A stretch of 64,000 nt of DNA, from the NCBI GenBank assembly GCA_004352715.1, contig SCFE01000033.1, positions 905,226 to 969,225 of the forward strand, given 5' to 3'. The notes beneath the pieces are model-generated. The model ran no database searches and was not told where the DNA came from. It worked only from the letters and a program-made list of their open reading frames with translations. Below are positions 44,337 through 56,262 of the stretch, in pieces (the first letter of the stretch is position 1; each line of letters opens with the position of its first letter). This DNA comes from Hofstenia miamia (taxonomy: Eukaryota; Xenacoelomorpha; Acoela). The position numbers and the translations under genes are program-made.

Positions 44337-47300
44337 CAAGAATTGCTGAATTTTGAATTCTTAAGTTTGTAAGATGTGAAAAATAAAACTATGTAAACTG
44401 ATTTTTGTGCTTAGCATCAAATTCATCAATACAAGTTCTCAGCATGCTCTCACTCAATAAAATGAAGTGCAAAAATATTCTTGGACAAGTTTTGATTTTT
44501 GAAATGCTACACACACATGTAATGGTTGTGACAGTTAATGTCTTTAGGGGTGGATCTAGTAATTTCCTGTGGGGATACTGAAGTTTCATATTTAAATTTT
44601 CTTAGTTGACGATCAAGATGCCTGCTATTTAATCATTCAAGAATGCAGTGAAAAGAAAGTCCACCCAAATGTGATAAATGTGGAGGTTCACATTGCTTAA
44701 AAGTCTATAAAAAAAATACCTTGAAATGTCTCATTGTGACTCATCTTCAAATGAAAAAATTAAGAACTCATACATGACACATGGAACAATGTCATTGAAA
44801 GGCCTGATTTTCACAGAATAGGTCCGCAAATTTTCCAACTCAGAAAAAGAAAAAGAGTTATGCGTAGAAAAATTTTCCCAAGCCAGAAAACCTAAACAAG
44901 CCCCATTTTTCCATCCCTAACTCAACATATTTTATGTTAATGATTTTATAGGAAAATAAGTAATTAATGTGTTTATTGAAGTTTATTCTATATATTGTGT
45001 AATCTTTTCAATAAATAGTAAAGTTCATCTTTCAACTACATAATGAAAATTTGGAGAATGCCTTAAAATGGGTATTATTTGCGATATTAAGTAAACCACA
45101 TATAAACAACACCATTAATGTTTCAAAGTACAGAAACAAAATCTCAATATGAAATAAATAATAGTCAAATTTAAGTGTATGTACATGTTTCTAACTCGTT
45201 TTTGAATGTTTATAATAATATTGTCATAACATTAGCATTTTGTTCATTGCCTATGACGAAAAGATGTCTTCATTTTGACACATTAGTCAGTTTTTACAAT
45301 GATTCAATTGGTGATGTTTGATTTTATTCAACAATGTAAGTCATTTTTGCATTTTCATAAGTTACTATTACACATTTTGTTTCATGATATTACGAATTAT
45401 TGTAAAATTTCATATTGTTTCTACACGTTTAATATCTTTGCTAGCAGAAATTTACATTGGAGGTGTGGAAATTATATCTTTAAAGAGGAATTATTTCACA
45501 CATCAATCATGGAGAAGATAAATCCAAAAAGCAAAAAAACTTAGAACATTGGAAAATTTAAAGTTGATTTCTTCTTTCACATATTTATTATTATTAGTGC
45601 TTTTTGGAATATTATTTCTAGATCTATACATTTAGAAGCTTAAGGTAGGAGGGTATACAATGCAAATGAAAATTGTCAAATGTGTTAAAGTATTTACTAA
45701 AAAACCATAGCAAATCGAAAAATTTCAGATGTATTAAAACCCTTACCAATACATTGAATTCTGGAATTAAATCAAGTAATAAAAATACATATTTTAGACT
45801 CTCAAATGGCGGAAAAATACTTTGAAATCCAAATTATAGTGGCATTCTCTCCAATGATATGCATTAGAAGCTCTAACAAAATCAAAAATATTTTTTAAAA
45901 TTCTCAATCTCTATATGATTTTAAAACATTTAACTGGGAAATTGAGTTAAAATCTGGTTTTCCTAATTGCATATTGTGAGATACAAATTTCATTTGAATA
46001 CAATGAGTAAATTGCCATGAAGGGCAAAAACTAAACACAAGAAGGAAAAATAAATATACCAGAGGCAATTAATATTGTATGAAAAGGCAAAAAAAATCAC
46101 ACCATTAATGAAACACATACAAATCATTTCTACATTCTCTGATTGTATAATATTTAGAAGGACATATTATTAATTTTTAAAACCAGCGATTATATTATTT
46201 TCATTCAACCCCCCTGTTGCTAACATTGAATATGAATTGCATGTTAAATTAACAGTTAGGTAAAACATTGACAATTATCATTCTAGATGAAAATCACTGT
46301 AAGTTACAATCTGAAATAGTGAATACAAAATACTACTGTATTGCAAAACAAAAGTTTCATGTCTTCCCAATAAAACTTTGAATATTGCAATATAAAATAA
46401 TGAATATCTACAAACATAAAATTTCACAATTACATGCTTAAGATATCATCTTTAAGGAAATCCATATTAGCATTCATTGTCATTGGGAATAATAACAAAA
46501 AGTATTATGCAAAAACCTTATTAAATCAAGATTGAATCCTATACCAGTAGATTAAAAAATAGAAGTTGGCTGAAATTGTGCCCAATACCTTGGTCAAACA
46601 TAAAACTGCAAAAATTTATTTTTCCAAAAAACAAAAATTTGTTATTTAATGTAATTAAATTTCTTTTAATTGATATTCATTTATTTATTATTGTGGAAAT
46701 GTCATAGGTCATGTAAAACATTGGAAAAAAATGTAAGTCTACAAACGTGGAAAAGTCATATACCCAGTATTTATTTAATTCTTAATATAACAGACACTGA
46801 TGCAATTTTAAAATGTAAGCAATTTCCTATAATATAAAATAAATATTTTTCATTGTTTTGTATATATGTGTATCAATAAATGTTAACAACCAATTTACAA
46901 TACTAACATAAATAACAAAACATGTTATCAACATTCTTGAAATGTTTTAAATAAAAATTCCCACTTGCAAATATTTAATTCTTGAATTCAATGAGAAATA
47001 CATATTGAAAAAATATATATTTCATTTGTACCAGAGGTGGTGATGGATAAATTGTTTTACTTTATTAACATTTTAGGTTTGTAGCATCTTTCATTTACAT
47101 AATTGTATAGATTGGGAAAAACATTTTGTAATAATAATTGAGATTGTTTTTCAAATTGTGAAAAAATTCTAGTTTTATATGATCTGAAAGTGTTTTATTT
47201 AATTTTGATAATTTTAAAGTAATTTGAATTTCATGTTTAGTAGATAACAATCTTTATGATTGGATACATTTTGACATTTGAACAGTAGGATATAGATAAA

Positions 47301-48643
47301 AAATTATGCAATGTTAACATTGTCTGTTAATAAGTGCAACTTTGTACACACAGTGGTATAATGGAATTTTACATAGTTGTACTGTTTTTATAATTTGTTA
47401 CATTTTGACATTTGAACAATGGTAATAGATAAAACTATGTAATGTTCACATTGTCTGTCAAAGCATGCAACTTTATACATAGAGCAGATTAATGGAATTT
47501 CACATTGATAAAAGAACTACCCATAAAGATTTGAAATTTTTAGTAAGCTATTTTTATAATTAAATCTCAGATATTGTTTTGATTCTTATCACTTTTTTGC
47601 AATATTATCTCTAATTATTTTTACAGATATTTCTTTTAAAACAATCAATTTTATTTTAATGAATTGCTGAAATTTGCTGTATAATGTTAAATTAATTATA
47701 TACTTTTCATAAATAGAAACATCGTTTGTTTCTTAATACACATTTTAAATTCAATTTGTTTCAAATTTTGTTTGTCCTGTGTTTTATACTGTGATCTATC
47801 ATCTCATTTGACTTGTTTATTAATCATTAATTTAGATACTACTGTGTGAAATTCATAACCTGCAAATACACAATGCATTTTTTTCCTACAGCATTTCCTT
47901 AACAACAATGATTGTAAACCAACACAATAGACAAATTTAATAGTGAAATATATATTGTCATTATAAGAAAAGTGTAGAACAAATTATGTTTTGTTTTATC
48001 TTAAGCACACAAGTGGGTTTTACCACATATGTTTATTAAATATTAGAAATTGCAAGTTTTTGCATAAGCTAGTTTTTGGTTTTTCTGAAAAAATTATTTG
48101 CTTTATTACCAAAATAAGATATTACGCTTTTTAATGAGTATTATTATCTCTCTGATTCAAACATTTGTTATTAAGTTTTACCAAATAAAAGAAGTATGTA
48201 AAATATTACATGTAAACTAAATTAATGTCATATTTCCAATGTCATGAATGTTAATAAAAAAAAGTATGTAAAATTAAACTATGAAATTTGTTATGAAATA
48301 TATATATATATATATATATATATAGACGTTATTGCATATAAACGTTCTCTGATTTCTAAATGCCAAAGTGACGTCAAATAACATGGTAAGGGTTTAAGTC
48401 ATCAAATGTTAAAAATTTATTGCTTAGGGTTTAGGTCTTTAAAATATTGAAAAATTTAGGTTTTATGTTTAGGTTATAGGGTTTAGGTTTAAGAAACATC
48501 AAGTTGTGACTTGGGTTGGAGTTTAAGTCTATAAAGTATTGTAAAATTTAGAATTTAAGTTTACGTTCTAGATGACGACATATACAGTGTTGCGTAGAAA
48601 TAATATGTTTATACATCAGAGTCCGCTGATCTGCAATAAAGCT

Positions 48644-48688
<45 letters not shown>

Positions 48689-49080
48689 AATTATATATAT
48701 ACATATATATTTATATATATATAAATATATTTAAAGGTATCTAAGATGTAAAACAATATATATATATATATATATTTAGTTTAATTAATTAATGATTTGT
48801 AAATTTATATTTTACCACCAAATAATTTTTTGTTTTTTGACTGACGATTTTACAGAAAGTCCTGAAAGTACTCTCAATTAAAATTTTCGTTGTTTTTTCA
48901 TAAAAGGATAAAGAAGCTTAGTATTAAAGCAACAAATATATATTTTCTTTGCCAGTATTTAATAAGAAAAATAACTAGAAATGCCATTGAGGTGGTTATA
49001 AGTATTTTTATTGAAGATCGTCGAATACTTTTTGTTTACTGTATTTATATTCAAACCACTGCATTTTGTTATTTCAAGAA
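44306..49080. other. AT-rich stretch without identifiable genes
   Basis: No protein similarity is visible; frames are short and AT-biased. (TA)n microsatellites lie at about 44306-44335, 48299-48325 and 48645-48775. At 48385-48530 the words GGGTTTAGG and TTTAGGTTT recur irregularly. Near 47230-47510, two diverged direct copies of about 130 bp (TACATTTTGACATTTGAACA...) are visible. Confidence 0.6.
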
Positions 49081-49137
49081 ATGAAAAAGCTCCACAATGG
49101 CAAAGCCTGTGATCTTTTTTCATTATGATTGCTACTT

Positions 49138-49605
49138 CTAATTAATGTTCTTTGTTCTTATTATAATGCTAATATTATTTTCTTTAAATTCGTGAAGAAG
49201 TTTGAAGACTTCTGTGTTTAAATGTCCACTAAGATGTTCTTTTAGTCTCTTTCTGAAATATTGTAGTTTCACCAATGAACAATTTATTGCAATTGTCACA
49301 TTTATACCTATAGACAATTGATGAAACAAGTTCTTTGGAATTTGATCTTTATACTTAAATATATATTCCGTTTTGTATATTTGAAATATTGGTCGTATCT
49401 TAACATCTTCAAGTTGCTTATTAATGATCTTCAATGATATAGCTTTGGGTTGAATGTATGACAATTTCCAATAAATTTTTTTAACTTGTATACATATACA
49501 TTTATGCGGTATCGAAATATCTGTTTACCAGGTATGATATGATTTGTGAGATTAGAATTTATTGTGTACAACAATCGTCTTTTGCTTTAGATACTGTCAT
49601 AGGAC
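49138..49605 (-). pseudogene. Penelope-like element fragment, GIY-YIG endonuclease region (copy 2)
   Basis: On the minus strand, RPIFQIYKTEYIFKYKDQIP is followed, after a one-base shift, by SSIVYRYKCDNCNKLFIGET, the start of a Penelope GIY-YIG domain with an intact IGET. The frame 49138-49464 then carries FRKRLKEHLSGHLNTEV, matching the RxxEH region that follows. It is homologous to 2220-2503. No RT is seen. Shifts and stops make it inactive. Confidence 0.78.
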
Positions 49606-49629
49606 GATTTGCTCTAATGCTTGGGATAC

Positions 49630-49805
49630 ATCTAAGAAATTTCTTCAAATTCTTTATAAAACTTGCCAATTTCTTGCAAAGAAATGTAAAAAGATTCTTA
49701 AAGCACTTTAAAGAATTAAAAGATATATCTTTAAATTCTTCTATTTCTTAAAAGAAATTTCTTCAATTTCCTCAAAAAAACTTGCCAATATCTTGCAAAG
49801 AAATG
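49630..49805. repeat. Palindromic word array (AAGAAATTTCTT type) in the Penelope fragment
   Basis: The palindrome AAGAAATTTCTT occurs at about 49634 and 49752. Related words (TTCTTTAAG, AATTCTT, CTTGCCAAT.TCTTGCAAAG) fill the space, and the last is present twice, at about 49662 and 49788. Relative to the homologous sequence at 2120-2180 this is extra DNA. Noncoding. It recurs at 63186-63320. Confidence 0.6.
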
Positions 49806-49996
49806 TAAAAATTTTCTTTAAGATCCTCAAAGTTATCAAAGAATTTTGAACTAGGGTATATAGCAACATCTGCTAAATTGTCTATTTGCTGCCCTCCTAA
49901 GAAAAAATATTCGGGATGCATCTCCCAGCTAAATGGGCTCCTGTTTGCTATTCTGCATACTTTTTTATTGTTGGAGCAGAGACTTTCAACTAGTTT
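49784..49996 (-). pseudogene. Unrecognised conserved reading frame
   Basis: A minus-strand frame of about 70 codons reads KLVESLCSNNKKVCRIANR, SPFSWEMHPEYFFLGG, QQIDNLADVAIYPSSKFF and DNFEDLKENFYISLQDIGK. The last part has a counterpart at 2085-2150 on the plus strand with conservative replacements. It has no known domain that I recognise. It may be the coding part of the same repeat as the Penelope fragment, or of another repeat. Confidence 0.45.
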
Positions 49997-50309
49997 CTAT
50001 TGTTGAGCATTTCCATCAGACGAAATATTTTGTGACGACTTTCGATAGATGGCGTACAAAAATTCTGCAATTATTCAATCTTTTACATGAATAAAATTTT
50101 AAACATTTATATATCTTTTAAAATTTTTAAAATTACAAATCGGCTCTCCGAATATAGATACTTGAGCAATGGTAATTACAAATAACGTAAAGGGACTTCC
50201 AAGGATATTATAGATCTTTGGCTTTTGCATCAATTATTTGTACTGATTTTACATGAATAAAATTTCAAATATTTATATATCTTCCCAAAATTCTATTAAT
50301 TTTCAAAAA

Positions 50310-50645
50310 TTAATAGATAGGCTCTCGATTTTTGATTGGCTGTAATCGAAAGCCATTGATTAGCTCCAAAGCATTCGTAAATATTTGTTCACTCCTTGGC
50401 CAAATGCAATTAAGTCGAGTCATATCATATCTTTCTACAAGATTTCCGCAATCAGGAAAAAAGAGGCGGAGTATTCGATTTATTTGTCGTAGTGTTGCTT
50501 TAGTTTTTTCTCGAAATGTGTGACCATACAGAGGATGAGTTTTTACTGAGTCTTCAAATCCGCCCAAGCCTAGTTTTTCAAACAGTTCTTTTTTTCTGAG
50601 AACATATGAGTTTTTTTCGCCAAAAAGTAGTCTAAATTCATTTAA
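50310..50645 (-). pseudogene. Unrecognised reading frame of about 111 codons
   Basis: Open from 50645 to the stop at 50310, with text such as NSYVLRKKELFEKLGLGG, FEDSVKTHPLYGHTFREKTK and FFPDCGNLVERYDMTRLN. Composition is less AT-biased than the surroundings, and it looks like an exon. The only ATG in a plausible place is internal (50567). Its upstream part is duplicated at 51742-51905, where it diverges after THPLYGHTFREKTKATLRQ. I cannot name a family; it could be a host exon or part of a repeat. Confidence 0.45.
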
Positions 50646-52780
50646 TTAATTTATAATTATTTATACACGACATTTATAGTGATGTACTCTATGTATACAT
50701 GTATATAGGGAAAGTAAATGCTTAGCCAAAGCATAATAAAGAANAATGATGTCGAAACCTATGAATTCACGATATTATATGCTAACAAAGCAAGCTTTTG
50801 TATTTATTTCTCTAAAAATCAAAAGGTTTGAATGACTTGTTGGAGTGAACATTTTACATCACCTCGATACAGATGTAGGACAAAAGTACGGCGCTAGAGT
50901 GTGACTCTGGTTAATGTAGAGAAGCATATAAATAGAAAATATTTAGTTTACAAAAATAGAACATAGGGATTTCTTTATGCACAGCGCTTTTTGATAAAAC
51001 CGTGACAAATAAAATGGAAGAATTACAAAGGTATCATTGGAGTAAGTTGTTTACCCTCTAGATTTGATTGACAAAGTAATTACTACCTACTAGACAGCAT
51101 GGTGAATTATAACAATATTGATCCATGAAAATTTATGCACTATCAGTGTTAAATTGTAGTCAAGGCAATATAAAACACATCAACATGAATGTAAAATAAA
51201 ATTAGCACATTGCATCCAAACACTTGTGACATTTAATTGCTTATAGCATGCTGGTGTAAACGTCACATAAATCAGAGGTTGATATGGCCACCTAGGCAAT
51301 TGGTTCAAATCTTTAATAATTTCCATGTAGTTTTGTTAATATGAACTATATGTTTTTATTAAAATAGTTTATGAACGCAATTCGAATTTGTATGTTTGCC
51401 TTTTCTATTTTAGATAAGTCTTTATGATTTAATAATTGTTTAGATTGTTTTTGGTGAAGAAACATTATAAAAGAGTTTAAATCGAAATATTTTATGCATC
51501 CTCACTAATATAGACATAACACTTCTTAAAAATATTCTTGATTAATAATGTTTGTTTTATAATGTTTGTTTTGAATCCGCACATAAAATTATTGTGTAAA
51601 ATGATTAATTTTAACGGATGACATCTAAGACAATTCTGACAGTTAACTATCAATTACAAACTGTTCAAAATATAATTTCAATGTAAATACATAATAGTAA
51701 TTTACAAATTTCCCATGTAAACGATTAACTGAACATTTTGATTGTCGTAGTGTTGCTTTAGTTTTTTCTCGAAATGTGTGACCATACAGAGGATGAGTTT
51801 TTACTGAGTCTTCAAATCCGGCCAAGCCTAGTTTTTCAAACAGTTCTTTTTTTCTGAGAACATATGAGTTTTTTTCGCCAAAAAGTAGTCTAAATTCATT
51901 TAATTAATTTATAATTATTTATACACAACATTTATAGTGATGTACTCTATGTATACATGTATATAGGGAAAGTAAATGCTTAGCCAAAGCATAATAAAGA
52001 ATGTATCCTTATCAACCTATATTTTAATCATATAATGATGTGTAAACCTATGAATTCACGAAATTATATGCTAACAAAGCAAGCTTTTGTATTTATTTCT
52101 AAAAATCAAAAGGTTTGAATGACTTGTTGGAGTGAACATTTTACATCACCTCGATACAGATGTAGGACAAAAGTACGGCGCTAGAGTGTGACTGGTTAAT
52201 GTAGAGAAGCAATGAGTAGTGATTTTGATGGCCTATAAATGAATAAATCTTCGCGCGCACTATAGTGATTCATATAAATAGAAAATATTTAGTTTACAAA
52301 AATAGAACATAGGGATTTCTTTATGCACAGCGCGCAATTAAATGAGCACAGCAGTTAAACAACTCGCTTTTTGATAAAACCATGACAAATAAAATGGAAG
52401 AATTACAAAGGCATCATTGGAGTAAGTTGTTTACCCTCTAGATTTGATTGACAAAGTAATTACTACCTACTAGACAGCATGGTGAATTATAACAATATTG
52501 ATCCATGAAAATTTATGCACTATCAGTGTTAAATTGTAGTCAAGGCAATATAAAACACATCAACATGAATGTAAAATAAAATTAGCACATTGCATCCAAA
52601 CACTTGTGACATTTAATTGCTTATAGCATGCTGGTGTAAACGTCACATAAATCAGAGGTTGATATGGCCACCTAGGCAATTGGTTCAAATCTTTAAATAA
52701 TTTCCATGTAGTTTTCTTAATATGAACTATATGTTTTTATTAAAATAGTTTATGAACGCAATTCGAATTTGTATGTTTGT
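50484..52780. repeat. Tandem duplication of about 1 kb (50484-51401 and 51742-52780)
   Basis: The two segments are nearly identical, with a few indels, one of them at the single N at 50744. The right copy has extra blocks near 52000-52030, 52210-52265 and 52330-52365. Either a real recent tandem duplication or two haplotypes assembled in series. Confidence 0.75.
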
Positions 52781-52786
52781 TTTTAG

Positions 52787-53056
52787 ATGTTTTCTGTTAT
52801 AATTAGTAAACATAATCCCAAAGTTAAACGAAATTATCGTGGAAAAGTGTATGCTCAAATTGAGCTCATTAATGAATTCGCGATGTCGTTAGAATGGAAT
52901 GATTTTATTATATTAGCAAATGAGTACTTTTCTGAAACAAATTCCCCGTTTCTTTTAAAAAAAGAAAGTTCAGATCTAAAATCTAGATTTTCCAGGCAGA
53001 AGAGAAGTCTTCAGACGTGTATTACGAAATTAGGCGGTCAGATATATTTTCCATAA
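52787..53056 (+). other. Reading frame of 89 codons, unrecognised
   Basis: Begins MFSVIISKHNPKVKRNYRG, charged, ending just before the LINE reverse transcriptase. It could be the region between endonuclease and RT of that LINE, or a coincidence. No motif is recognised. Confidence 0.3.
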
Positions 53057-54895
53057 TTCATTAGATGATAGGAACGATTTGAACCATGACATATCCATTG
53101 TCGAAAATCATAGAGCAATCAATAAGTTAAAAAATTCCCCAAGAATAGATAGCCTTAATGCTGCCTTCTACAAGACCTTCTGCTCAATCCCTGCCCCGTA
53201 CTATTTACTGTTAATTGAATCAATTCTAAAGTATGGCAGAATTTCACATAGGATTTCAAATGCAATTATAAGACTATTACCGAAAAATGGGAAAGATTTA
53301 GAACACCCAAAGCCCTTGAGACCTATTTCTTTACTGAACATAGATTTAAAAACTTTATCACATATTCTGAGTCATAGACTAGGACCACTGGAACAGAAAT
53401 ATATCCACTCAACCCAAACTGGTTTTATAAAAGCGAGAAACTCATCCCTAAATATCTCAACAATTCATTGCATTATAGGCCTCGATATATGTAGAATGAA
53501 CAACATTAATATGGGAATGCTTAATATTGATTTTAATAAAGCTTATGATTAAATTGATCACGACTATTTGTTTAATACATTGGAAAAACTTGGATTACCT
53601 GACATCATTTTAAATCTAATACATGCATTATATTCAGACAATAAATCATACTTATTAATCAATGCTTTTCTGTCCCCAGCAGTACATGTACAGAGGGGTG
53701 TCCGGCAAGGATTCCCCTTGTCATGCATGCTGTTCTACTTTGCAGTAGAATCAAGGCGATACTGAGACAGGCCATGAACTGCTAATTGGCGTCAAGTTTA
53801 CTTGGGCGGCGGGATTTCCCAGACATTTTGGCACCAATTGAAAAACAGTTTTAGCCCTTAAATAAATAAAACATAATTACAAGCAACCAATGAAATTCAT
53901 TAACCCAACATTGATGCAATGTGTTTCACGTCACTTTAGTTATTACTAATAATACATGGGTAGAAGTCTAAAGTATAGATTAATATTATAATAACTCATG
54001 TAGATCCTAATTAGGCTATTCGTTGACTTCATATACAGTTTCGATTACATATTTATCAGATTTTTTAATAAATTATATGTTCAAGAAATTTTGAAAGTTT
54101 GATCTTTTCCTATTTCGACAGTAAANGTTGTAAAATAAAACTTTATTTCAGTTTTGCTATAAATATTTCTGTATTTCAACAGAAATTATCCGCCCAGGTA
54201 AAATTAATCTCAAATAGCAGTACATGGCCTGTCTCAGTATCGCCTTGAGTAGAACCCTTCCTGAGTCAAATACGATATTTACATCAAATTCATGGATATA
54301 TTTATGACAACATAGAAAAAAAATATTTATCATTTGCAGACGATATTAAATTACTCGCATCAAAACCTGAAAGCATAGCTATGTACTTCAAACACCTGGA
54401 CGAATTTAACAAGACTATCTATAAATAAACAAAAATCAATTTTCACAGGGATCAACGCAGCAAAAGAGTGGTCTAATGATTGTACATCAAATCACAATCA
54501 AATTTTACTTTTAGGTGTANGCTTTATAAAAATAAAGAGGCTTTAACGGCAGTTCCAATTCTGATATCGCAGTCACTCCCCAACTGCTAATTTACATTTG
54601 CTGTATCAATANTACTTCAAACACCTGGACGAATTTAACAAGACTATCTATAAATAAACAAAAATCAATTTTCACAGGGATCAACGCAGCAAAAGAGTGG
54701 TCTAATGATTGTACATCAAATCACAATCAAATTTTACTTTTAGGTGTAGGGCTCAAAATATCTGGCGATAATTCTATTAATAATGATGCATTTCTAAATG
54801 ATATTAAATTGTTAATAAATTTTATTTCGAGTCGTAAAATGTCCATATATGGTAAGGCCAAAGCAATCAATGTTCTGTTACTATCTCCTAGTAAA
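53057..54895 (+). pseudogene. L1/Tx1-like LINE reverse transcriptase fragment
   Basis: 53079-53552 carries the RT finger motif (AIIRLLPKNGKDLEHPKPLR then PISLLNIDLKTLSHILSHRL), HSTQTGFIKARNSS, and GMLNIDFNKAYD (motif A). After a stop, 53568-53765 has VQRGVRQGFPLSCMLFYFAVE (motif B). A 498-bp inverted-repeat element interrupts at 53751-54248; then YLSFADDIKLLASKPES (motif C, F-A-D-D) follows at about 54330. The tail to 54895 has LLLGVGLKISGD and RKMSIYGKAKAINVLLL, typical of the post-RT region. A block is duplicated around the single N bases at 54520 and 54612. Endonuclease not seen. Confidence 0.85.
53751..54248. mobile_element. 498-bp inverted-repeat MITE in the LINE
   Basis: Terminal inverted repeats of about 34 bp start TCAAGGCGATACTGAGACAG at both ends. 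A 6-bp target duplication GTAGAA flanks it (53745-53750, 54249-54254). The LINE frame continues across the element when one duplication is removed. The interior is noncoding and contains one N (54126). The superfamily is uncertain; a 6-bp duplication is known for IS3EU and Dada elements, among others. Confidence 0.85.
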
Positions 54896-54897
54896 TA

Positions 54898-55073
54898 AAT
54901 TTGGCAAAAAATTGCCAAATTTTTGCAAAATATTTGGAAAGGATTTGCAAATCGATTCCAATATATTTGCCAAACATTTGGCAAACTTTCCAAATGTTTG
55001 GCAAATTTTCCAAATAATTTGCAAAATTTCCATGAATTTGCCAAATGTTTGGCAAACTTTCCAAAGTTTGGGC
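54898..55073. repeat. Palindromic word array (TTTGGCAAA type)
   Basis: About 175 bp are composed almost wholly of TTTGGCAAA, TTTGCCAAA, CCAAATGTTTGGCAAA and similar self-complementary words, on both strands. It directly follows the LINE fragment. The 70-codon frames inside it are repeat artefacts. The architecture resembles the arrays at 11137, 49630 and 55714, but the word differs. Confidence 0.65.
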
Positions 55074-55713
55074 TAAGTGATTTTTTAGAGTACATTAAAT
55101 ATATTAAACAATTACACTCATACATTTATTCAAAGCATTACAATTTCGTCAGTTAGTTATTTATAACAGCAGTCAATCAAACTGCCTACAAAGTATACAT
55201 TTGAGTGTATATAGAGATGTAGTGACCCAAGACGTACAAGTCATGGTCTAAACTACAGCAATCAACTGCCAACCAATTGCATTTATGCATTGGCATGTCA
55301 GTCATAATCATATTTTCAAACAAAGCCAAATAAGCTTGGTTATATTTCATAACAATTCGCTCAAAATTATGGCAATTATGAATTATAACTTAAACAAGAA
55401 CAAAGTTTATTGACAATATATTTTTTAACGATGCTTTGAAAATTTGCATTTAAATTTATTTATAATAGAAATATTTCATTTAAATTTATTATACGCAAAA
55501 TTATTAGTGCATTGTTGAAGAATATAAACCAGGACACATTATTCAAAGTACAATTATTTCATAATTATAAAATTATGAATTTGACTGTTATGTAATGAAA
55601 TGGCAATGATTAAATGTTTATCATTTATAATTCCTTGTTTGCTCATAGCAGAATTGTGAAAATAATTAAAATATTTTTGGAGTAATATTTAAATATGAAG
55701 TCTACTAAATGCT

Positions 55714-56262
55714 CTGTAAACGTCTTCTAAGCAGCTTCTAAACATCGCGTTTACGTCTTCTAGACGTTTTCTAAACTTCTTCTAAACCATTTCTAAACGT
55801 CTTCTACACCTGAAATAGATGCAATTTCTAAACGTCTTCTAAACCATTTTAAGAGATGCTATAAGACATCTTCTAAACGTTTTATTGTTTATTGGGTGCG
55901 CCCTATTCCTATTGGTATATTTCCCCCAAAAATAATAAATCTGCGCTTCCTTTACAAAATTCCTCGTGGCATCTCTGCATCTACCATTATTCAAAAAACG
56001 CTATTTTTTGTCAAGAATACCAACATCACTCATTGCAATAAACAAGTTTATAAATTCTATGATTGAAATGGTGTTCTCAATTGCTTTACACATACTATTG
56101 CAAGCTATCATATCCAAAATAGAAAGGGACCATCCCAAATCAGTCTTATTTAAGTCTCAGAAGTGTTCAAGACGTTGAAGACTATGTCAAGACTCTTATT
56201 AGATCAGTCCAACTGGCGTCTCAAAAACACGGTCTTCAAGACGTCTTCAAGTGCCCAATATT
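55714..56262. mobile_element. Word-array element (TTCTAAACG / CAAGACGTCTTG type), about 550 bp
   Basis: The left array (55714-55885) repeats TTCTAAACGTCTTCT-like words. The right array (56138-56262) repeats related words in the opposite sense (CAAGACGTTGAAGAC, CAAGACGTCTTCAAG). The middle is ordinary AT-rich DNA with an unsupported 70-codon frame. It resembles the 802-bp element in layout but does not share its terminus; exact ends and target duplication are not clear. Confidence 0.5.

Noticed and set aside
48385-48530. GGGTTTAGG / TTTAGGTTT words resembling telomere repeats
   Set aside because: Spacing is irregular and units are interrupted by unrelated AT-rich text; there is no array of more than two units. 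It is low-complexity sequence and not a telomeric tract.
54727-55156. Frames of 75-132 codons over the TTTGGCAAA array
   Set aside because: They exist because the repeated word lacks stops in several frames on both strands; the residues are repeat artefacts.
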